From: Rhodospirillales bacterium
Lineage (GTDB): Bacteria > Pseudomonadota > Alphaproteobacteria > Acetobacterales > Acetobacteraceae
Length of the DNA stretch: 7,109 nt
Reading direction: 5' to 3'
NCBI GenBank assembly: GCA_028866335.1
Contig: JAGWIL010000077.1
Location: 1-7,109, forward strand
Part shown: positions 1 through 7,109 of the stretch, in pieces
Layout: every line of letters begins with the position of its first letter
Position numbering within the stretch: the first letter of the stretch is position 1
Made by a program: the position numbers and the translations under genes
The notes under the pieces: generated by a model
What the model saw: only the letters and a program-made list of their open reading frames with translations
What the model was told of the DNA's origin: nothing
Databases searched by the model: none

Positions 1-2013
1 TTGGTGGCGGCGGATCTGGTGGCGCTGAAGGACGAATTCACCACCGCCTCCGGCCGGAAGGTTGAGCTTGGCATCTGGGTAGAGCGCGGGGACGAGGCAC
101 GCTGCGGCCACGCCATGGACTCCCTGAAACGCTCGATGAAATGGGACGAGGAGGTGTTCGGCCTCGAATATGACCTCGACATCTTCAACATCGCCGCGGT
201 GTCGGACTTCAACGCCGGCGCCATGGAGAATAAGGGCCTGAACATCTTCAACACTGCCTATGTACTGGCGGATGCCCAAACCGCGACCGACACGGATTTC
301 CAGAATGTGGAGCGCGTAATCGCGCATGAATATTTCCACAACTGGACTGGCGACCGCGTGACCTGCCGGGACTGGTTTCAGCTTTCTTTGAAGGAAGGGC
401 TTACGGTTTTCCGAGACCAGGAATATATGTCCGACCAGTTTTCAGCGGCGGTGAAACGCATCGCGGACGTTCGGCTGCTGCGCGCTACCCAGTTCCGGGA
501 CGATGCCGGGCCGCTCGCCCACCCTGTGCGGCCGGCCAGCTATCTCGAGATTAATAATTTCTACACCACCACCATTTATGAAAAAGGTGCTGAGCTGGTG
601 CGGATGTATCGCACCATCATCGGGCGCGAAGCCTTCCGCAAAGGCATGGATGAATATATCGCCAAGAACGACAATTCCGCCGCCACGGTGGAGGATTTCT
701 GGGCGGCGATGCAATCGGTCACCGATATCGACCTGAAGCAGTTGATGCTGTGGTATGGCCAGGCGGGCACGCCGGACATTACATTCGCTGAGGCGTGGGA
801 CGAAGCGGCGAAAACCTTCACGCTTACTTTGCGCCAGCACACTGCCCCCACCCCCGGCCAGCCCGAGAAGCAGCCGCTGCTGATCCCGGTTTCCATCGGG
901 CTGCTGGATGAGGCGGGGCAGGACATGCACGCGCAAACCTTGCTGCTGCGCGAGGCTGAGCAGAGCTTCAGCTTTACCCTGCCGCACAAGCCCGAGGCGG
1001 TTTCGCTGTTCCGGCATTTCTCTGCACCCGTAAAGCTGAAAGGCCAAAGCCGGGAGCGCCTGGCGTTTTTGGCGGCGCATGATTCCGACTTGTTCAACCG
1101 CTGGGATGCTTTGCAGCAATATGCCACCACCGTGCTGCTGGAAGCTGTTGCAACCCACCAGGCCGGGCATGGTTTTACGCTGGATGAAGGGTTGAAGGAG
1201 GCTATTGCCGCCACGCTGCGCGATGCCGCGCAAGACCCCGCCTTTGCCGCCGAGGCGCTGGTGCTGCCGATGGAATCCCTGCTGGCGGATGAGATGAAGC
1301 CTGTAGACCCCACAGCCATCCATGCCATACGGCAGGCGGCGCGCCAGGCGCTGGGCCAGGCGCTGCGGGCAGAGTTTCAGGCGGCTTACGAGGCGTTTGG
1401 CGGCTATGCGGCGGAAGATGTTTCGGGTGCTGCCATGGGCGCCAGAGCCTTGCGCAACACGGCACTGGGCTACCTTACCGCCGCAGGTGATACCGCTCTG
1501 GCGGCAGCGCAATTTGCTGACGCAAAGGGCATGACAACCAAGCTCGCCGCGCTGGCGAATTTGACCGACGAGCCCGGCCCCGCGCGGGAGGACGCGCTGG
1601 AAGCCTTCTACCGCCAATGGGCGGGCACGCCGCTGGTGCTGGATAAATGGTTCAGCGTGCAGGCGCGCAGCAACGCAGGAGATACGCTGGCGCGGGTGCA
1701 GGAACTTTCCACCCATAAAGCCATGGACTTACGTAACCCCAATCGGGTGCGCGCACTTATCGGCGCGTTTACCGCCAACCCGGCAAAATTCCACGATGCT
1801 TCTGGCGCAGGCTATAAATTGCTGGCGGATTTCGTGCTAAGGCTGGATGAAACCAACCCGCAAATCGCGGCACGGCTGGTAACCGCCCTTGGCCTGTGGC
1901 GGCGGTTTGACGCGGACAGGCAAGAATTGATGAAGGCTGAGCTTGAACGCATCGTCGCGCGCGAGCATCTCAGCCACAATACGTATGAAATGGCTTCCAA
2001 AGCGCTGGCCTGA
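1..2013 (+). CDS. pepN: Aminopeptidase N (M1 family zinc metallopeptidase), 5'-truncated by window start
   Basis: This is a cytosolic zinc aminopeptidase that removes N-terminal residues from peptides in the late steps of protein turnover. The 670 visible residues contain the exopeptidase motif GAMEN (73-77), the zinc site HEYFH (109-113) with the third ligand Glu132 (HExxH-x18-E), and the catalytic Tyr193 in TIYEKGAELV. All of these fall 188 residues before their E. coli PepN counterparts (GAMEN 261, His297, His301, Glu320, Tyr381). About 190 N-terminal residues, the N-terminal beta domain, therefore lie outside the window, and the TTG at position 1 is an internal codon rather than the start. 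By E. coli comparison the visible part covers the catalytic domain (about 6-256), a beta domain (about 257-358) and the C-terminal helical domain (about 359-670). The C-terminal signature NPNR (579 onward) through LSHNTYEMASKAL is typical of bacterial PepN. No frameshift is seen. The family assignment is very secure. Confidence 0.97.
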   Translation: MVAADLVALKDEFTTASGRKVELGIWVERGDEARCGHAMDSLKRSMKWDEEVFGLEYDLDIFNIAAVSDFNAGAMENKGLNIFNTAYVLADAQTATDTDFQNVERVIAHEYFHNWTGDRVTCRDWFQLSLKEGLTVFRDQEYMSDQFSAAVKRIADVRLLRATQFRDDAGPLAHPVRPASYLEINNFYTTTIYEKGAELVRMYRTIIGREAFRKGMDEYIAKNDNSAATVEDFWAAMQSVTDIDLKQLMLWYGQAGTPDITFAEAWDEAAKTFTLTLRQHTAPTPGQPEKQPLLIPVSIGLLDEAGQDMHAQTLLLREAEQSFSFTLPHKPEAVSLFRHFSAPVKLKGQSRERLAFLAAHDSDLFNRWDALQQYATTVLLEAVATHQAGHGFTLDEGLKEAIAATLRDAAQDPAFAAEALVLPMESLLADEMKPVDPTAIHAIRQAARQALGQALRAEFQAAYEAFGGYAAEDVSGAAMGARALRNTALGYLTAAGDTALAAAQFADAKGMTTKLAALANLTDEPGPAREDALEAFYRQWAGTPLVLDKWFSVQARSNAGDTLARVQELSTHKAMDLRNPNRVRALIGAFTANPAKFHDASGAGYKLLADFVLRLDETNPQIAARLVTALGLWRRFDADRQELMKAELERIVAREHLSHNTYEMASKALA

Positions 2014-2017
2014 AGGA
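2012..2017 (+). promoter_or_regulatory. Ribosome binding site of the YfcG-like gene
   Basis: GAAGGA lies 7 nt before the ATG at 2025 and overlaps the pepN stop codon TGA (2011-2013). It supports the chosen start and suggests that ribosomes finishing pepN can reinitiate on the next gene. There is no room for a separate promoter in the 11-bp gap. Confidence 0.7.
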
Positions 2018-2024
2018 ATTTAAA

Positions 2025-2711
2025 ATGATCGAGCTTTATTACTGGACCACCCCGAACGGCCACAAAGTCTCCATCTTTCTGGAAGAAGCCGGGCTGGATT
2101 ATAAAATCTTCCCGGTGAATATTTCCAAGGGCGACCAGTTCAACCCGGAATTTCTGAAATTCGCCCCGAATAACCGCATCCCCGCCATTCGTGACATGGC
2201 CCCTGCAGATGGCGGCGCGCCGCTGGGGGTTTTTGAAAGCGGTGCGATTCTGGAATATCTGGCGGACAAGACCGGCAAGTTTTTACCCAAAGAACCACGC
2301 GCACGCTTCAATGTTCTGCAATGGCTGTATTGGCAGATGGGCGGGCTGGGGCCAATGGCCGGGCAGAACCACCATTTCGTGCAATATGCGCCGGAGCGTA
2401 TTCCTTATGCGATGGAGCGGTATGTAAAGGAAACAAACCGCCTCTATGGTGTGCTGAACAAGCAACTTGAAGGCAAGGAGTATATCGCCGGAGACTATTC
2501 CATCGCGGATATGGCGAGCTACCCCTGGATTGTGCCGTATGAACGCCAGCAGCAGAGGCTTGAGGATTTCCCGAATTTGCAAGCCTGGTTTCAGCGCATG
2601 GCCGCCCGCCCTGCCGTGCAGCGCGCTTATGCGAAAGCGGCTGAGGTGAACAGCGCGCCCACCGTATCAGAAGACGCCAAAAAAGTGCTCTTCGGCCAGA
2701 CGGCAAAATGA
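2025..2711 (+). CDS. yfcG: YfcG/Nu-class glutathione transferase, glutathione-dependent disulfide-bond oxidoreductase
   Basis: This 228-residue cytosolic protein closely resembles E. coli YfcG, which has strong disulfide-bond reductase activity with glutathione and little classical transferase activity. The start MIELYYWTTPNGHK carries Thr9 and Asn11, the positions that replace the usual catalytic Tyr/Ser/Cys in the Nu class. The thioredoxin-like domain (about 1-85) has the cis-proline loop NNRIPAI (49-55) and the glutathione-binding ESGAI (71-75). The helical domain (about 95-205) has the class signature QWLYWQMGGLGPMAGQNHHF (99-118) and YSIADMASYPW (158-168), the N-capping region of GST folds. 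Length matches the family. It lies 11 bp after pepN and overlaps the next gene by 4 bp, so it is very likely in one operon with both. The physiological substrate cannot be told from sequence. Confidence 0.93.
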   Translation: MIELYYWTTPNGHKVSIFLEEAGLDYKIFPVNISKGDQFNPEFLKFAPNNRIPAIRDMAPADGGAPLGVFESGAILEYLADKTGKFLPKEPRARFNVLQWLYWQMGGLGPMAGQNHHFVQYAPERIPYAMERYVKETNRLYGVLNKQLEGKEYIAGDYSIADMASYPWIVPYERQQQRLEDFPNLQAWFQRMAARPAVQRAYAKAAEVNSAPTVSEDAKKVLFGQTAK

Positions 2712-3376
2712 CCCGGCAGCTTTACGATCTGACGGCGGCAGATGGCACGCGCTTCAGCCCTTATTGCTGGCGCGTGAAGCTGGCGCTGGCGCATAAAAAC
2801 CTGAAATATGAAACAATACCCTGGCATTTTACCGAGAAGGAGGCGCTTGCCGCCTCCGGCCAGGAGAAGGTGCCGGTTTTGCAGGATGGCGCCAATATTG
2901 TCTCAGACAGCCAGATCATCGCCGATTATCTGGAACGCACCTACCCGAATGAGGAATCGCTTTTTGGCGACGCCCCCGCGCGTGCTCTGACCATGTTCGT
3001 GAAGGAATGGACAGAGACAGCGCTGCACCCGGCCATCGCGCGGGTTGTGGTGGTGGATGTTTACCGTCGCATCGCGCCCAAGGACCAGGCTTATTTCCGC
3101 ACCACGCGTGAGGCGATGTTCAAACGTAGCCTGGAAGAGATTGAAGCCAAGCGGCCCGCGGCGCTGGAGGCGTTGCAAATGGCGCTGCGGCCGCTGCGCC
3201 GTTTGCTGGGCGGGCAGCGTTTTATGGCGGGAGACACACCCAACTGGGCGGACCATATCGTGTTTGGCGCGCTGCAATGGGGCCGGCTAATGTCCTCAAC
3301 ACCGTTACTGGCGGAAGGTGATGCGATCCTGGATTGGATGAGCCGCGTGCTGGTGACCTATGGGCTGGAGGGCTGA
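2708..3376 (+). CDS. Glutathione S-transferase family protein, LigE/beta-etherase-like subgroup
   Basis: This 222-residue protein has a GST fold clearly different in subfamily from its upstream neighbour. The N-terminal thioredoxin-like domain opens with YDLTAADGTRFSPYCWRVK. Ser17 in SPYCWR is at the usual catalytic position, and the SPYxWR pattern recalls LigE-type beta-etherases and related fungal-type GSTs. Glutathione-contact elements are KVPVL (54-58, cis-proline loop) and SDSQIIADYL (66-75, the acidic-Ser motif). The helical domain includes GDTPNWADHIVFGALQWG (175-192), the equivalent of the SxAD N-capping box. No signal peptide or membrane segment is seen. Its ATG overlaps the upstream stop as ATGA (2708-2711) with only a weak ribosome binding site, so it is probably translationally coupled. 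Activity on lignin-type ethers is not implied; many such homologues occur in non-lignin degraders with unknown substrates. Confidence 0.85.
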   Translation: MTRQLYDLTAADGTRFSPYCWRVKLALAHKNLKYETIPWHFTEKEALAASGQEKVPVLQDGANIVSDSQIIADYLERTYPNEESLFGDAPARALTMFVKEWTETALHPAIARVVVVDVYRRIAPKDQAYFRTTREAMFKRSLEEIEAKRPAALEALQMALRPLRRLLGGQRFMAGDTPNWADHIVFGALQWGRLMSSTPLLAEGDAILDWMSRVLVTYGLEG

Positions 3377-3377
3377 G

Positions 3378-3713
3378 TTAGGCTTTCCAGAAGGTCATCA
3401 ACATTCCGCCCGCCAGGATGAGCGCGCCGCCAGCGATAATCGGCAGGCTGGGGCGTGTGCCGAAGGCGAACAGATTGATGATCTGCGCCACCACGAAAAA
3501 CAGCGCCACATAAACGCCGAGCAGCCGCCCGAAATCCCATGGCGGCAAATTGACCGTAACGCCATAAATGAAAAGCACCACGGCGGCGGCAGCAAAAAAC
3601 CCAATCCGCATTGGCATGGCATGGGCGTGCAGGGCCGTGCGGGCCAGGGCGTCGCCACCCGCTTCAAGCGTGGCGGCGAGACCCAACAACAACAAAATGG
3701 AGAAATTATTCAT
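3378..3713 (-). CDS. Small four-helix membrane protein, SMR/YnfA-like (DMT superfamily), function unknown
   Basis: This 111-residue, very hydrophobic protein has four likely transmembrane segments (about 4-22, 35-55, 64-84 and 88-108). In segment 1, ATLEAGGDALAR places Glu17 where SMR transporters such as EmrE have their essential membrane Glu14, and Asp21 follows one helical turn later. Between helices 2 and 3 lies NLPPWDFGRLLGVYVALFF (55-73), whose GR-x-x-x-x-Y spacing recalls GRVYAAYGGVY of YnfA. I infer membership of the drug/metabolite transporter superfamily, but the overall match to any named family is weak and no substrate can be given. It starts 14 bp after the GNAT stop with only a poor ribosome binding site, so it is likely coupled to the upstream genes. 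Its stop faces the stop of the GST gene on the other strand one base away. The start could be debated, but the next Met (33) would delete helix 1. Confidence 0.72.
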   Translation of the reverse strand: MNNFSILLLLGLAATLEAGGDALARTALHAHAMPMRIGFFAAAAVVLFIYGVTVNLPPWDFGRLLGVYVALFFVVAQIINLFAFGTRPSLPIIAGGALILAGGMLMTFWKA

Positions 3714-3727
3714 CCCGCACCGGAACC

Positions 3728-4161
3728 TTAAATTTGCTTGCGATATTGAATGAAGCCCGGCTTTTCCGCCACTTTATCGTAAAGCGCCTGGGCGGTTTTG
3801 TTGGTTTCATGCGTAAGCCAGTAAACCCGCTCGCTGCCCGCCGCGCGCGCACGCTCATAAACCGCCTCGATCAAAGCGCGGCCAACGCCTTTGCCCCGCG
3901 CGGCCTCGGCGGTGAATAAATCTTCCAGATAGCAGACATCACTCGCCATCCAGGTATTGCGGTGGAAGATGTAATGCACCAGCCCCAGCAATTCACCGTT
4001 TTCCTCCGCCACCAGAGCGTGCACCGGCTCGGCCGCATCAAAAAATCGCGCCCATAGCGTATCGGTGACGTCTGCTGGCAGGTCGTGTTCGTAAAACCGC
4101 AAATAACCCTGCCAAAGCGGCAGCCATTTTGCTTTTTCCGCGGGATGAACGGGGCGGATGG

Positions 4162-4165
<4 letters not shown>
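3728..4165 (-). CDS. GNAT family N-acetyltransferase, Hpa2-like
   Basis: This 145-residue cytosolic acetyl-CoA-dependent acetyltransferase is about the normal single-domain GNAT length. CYLEDLFTAEAARGKGVGRALIEAVY (78-103) is the conserved beta4-alpha3 region. The pyrophosphate loop RGKGVGR (90-96) fits the R/Q-x-x-G-x-G/A consensus. VYWLTHETNKTAQALYDKV (114-132) supplies Asn122 and Tyr129, the position of the usual general acid. The combination YLEDL, VYWLT-x-E-x-N and ALYDKV resembles yeast Hpa2/Hpa3, which acetylate histones, polyamines or D-amino acids, so a small amine or amino acid substrate is possible here but unproven. The gene overlaps the valS stop by ATGA (4162-4165) and has a strong ribosome binding site inside the valS 3' end, so it is surely co-transcribed with valS. 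Confidence 0.88.
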
Positions 4166-6807
<2,642 letters not shown>

Positions 6808-6812
6808 AAAAA

Positions 6813-6817
6813 CCTCC
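6813..6817 (-). promoter_or_regulatory. Ribosome binding site that sets the valS GTG start
   Basis: On the - strand GGAGG is followed by five T residues (6812-6808) and then GTG (6807-6805). This is a full match to the anti-Shine-Dalgarno core at ideal spacing. The upstream ATG at 6840 is preceded only by a T-rich stretch without purine complementarity. The protein from the GTG begins MTTLDKNFEP, the usual form of a ValRS N-terminus. Confidence 0.82.
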
Positions 6818-6836
6818 GCGCCCGGAGCCGGGCGCG
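6817..6836 (-). promoter_or_regulatory. GC-rich perfect inverted repeat in the valS leader (attenuator or terminator candidate)
   Basis: The + strand arms are CGCGCCCGG (6817-6825) and CCGGGCGCG (6828-6836), separated by AG. In RNA this gives an 8-bp GC-only stem with a 4-nt loop. On the valS strand the stem is followed by GAGG and then five T residues. It could be a weak intrinsic terminator for the PopZ-like gene, an attenuator of valS, or a structure that keeps the adjoining Shine-Dalgarno in single-stranded form. The 4-nt gap before the T run is atypical for a terminator. The structure is certain as sequence; its role is inferred. Confidence 0.55.
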
Positions 6837-6855
6837 CCATTCATGGAAAAATCAG

Positions 6856-7109
6856 TTAGCCCTGCGCGCGGTCCATCACGCGGTTGATCTCAGCGCGTAC
6901 CACGCGCTCAACCAGGGTTGGCAGATGCGTGTCCAGCCAGGCTTTCAGCACCGGCTTCACCTCCTCGCGCACGATATCCTCAATGGTGATGCCTGGGCGA
7001 CCCACGCTGGAGGACCGCTCGGCGCTCACGCTGCGCACCAGCGCGCCAATGGAGTTGCTGATATCCGACACGGCCTGCTCGTCCACCAACCCTTCCGGGG
7101 CTTGCACCT
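6856..7109 (-). CDS. PopZ-like DUF2497 protein, C-terminal part, truncated by window end
   Basis: About 84 codons are visible and the frame stays open to the window edge. The GTG at 7105-7107 is probably internal, since PopZ-like proteins usually run to roughly 150-250 residues with an acidic, proline-rich middle part. Numbered from that GTG, LVDEQAVSDISNSIGALVRSV (7-27) resembles the first C-terminal helix of the family. ITIEDIVREEVKPVLKAWLDTHLPTLVERVVRAEINRVM (40-78) matches the conserved DUF2497 end, comparable to LLRPMIKDWLDANLPRIVE in Caulobacter PopZ. In Caulobacter this region drives self-assembly of the polar network that anchors ParB and chromosome origins. Whether this homologue acts at the pole is not shown by sequence. 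It lies 48 bp upstream of valS on the same strand, an arrangement I recall as common in Alphaproteobacteria. Confidence 0.85.
   Translation of the reverse strand, partial: VQAPEGLVDEQAVSDISNSIGALVRSVSAERSSSVGRPGITIEDIVREEVKPVLKAWLDTHLPTLVERVVRAEINRVMDRAQG

Noticed and set aside
1..3. TTG at position 1 as the real pepN start
   Set aside because: The motif offset to E. coli PepN (188 residues at four independent sites) shows that the N-terminal domain is missing because the window begins inside the gene, not because the protein is short.
442..1716. Long open frame (424 codons) on the - strand opposite pepN
   Set aside because: It is fully antisense to a well-conserved M1 peptidase with intact motifs. 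The translation is Arg/Gly/Gln-rich with no recognisable domain, as expected for a mirror frame in GC-rich coding DNA.

Overview
The window is a compact, moderately GC-rich stretch (about 60% by eye) with almost no intergenic space. It holds two convergent gene blocks that meet tail to tail near position 3377. The best taxonomic guess is an alphaproteobacterium, possibly a Rhodospirillales/Acetobacteraceae-type organism. This rests on the C-terminus of a PopZ-like (DUF2497) protein immediately upstream of valS, a pairing I recall from Alphaproteobacteria, and on general protein character. The lineage is an inference; no rRNA or other marker is present.

Left block, + strand (1-3376): the 3' three-quarters of pepN (M1 aminopeptidase N, cut off by the window start) is followed after 11 bp by a YfcG-type (Nu-class) glutathione transferase/disulfide reductase. 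That gene overlaps by ATGA a second GST-fold protein of a different subfamily, resembling LigE-type beta-etherases. The three read as one operon combining peptide turnover with glutathione/thiol chemistry.

Right block, - strand (7109-3378): the C-terminus of a PopZ-like polar scaffold protein (cut off by the window end), a 48-bp gap holding a perfect GC-rich inverted repeat, then valS (valyl-tRNA synthetase), a GNAT acetyltransferase (yeast Hpa2-like) overlapping valS by ATGA, and a small four-helix membrane protein that resembles SMR/YnfA-type drug/metabolite transporters. Close spacing suggests co-transcription from valS onward, and possibly from the PopZ-like gene.

I found no mobile element, CRISPR array, tRNA, rRNA or defence system, and no stretch over 300 bp without a gene. 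The window is mostly ordinary housekeeping. The points most worth a second look are the valS start codon, which sequence evidence moves to a GTG at 6807, the hairpin just ahead of the valS ribosome binding site, and the uncharacterised four-helix membrane protein.
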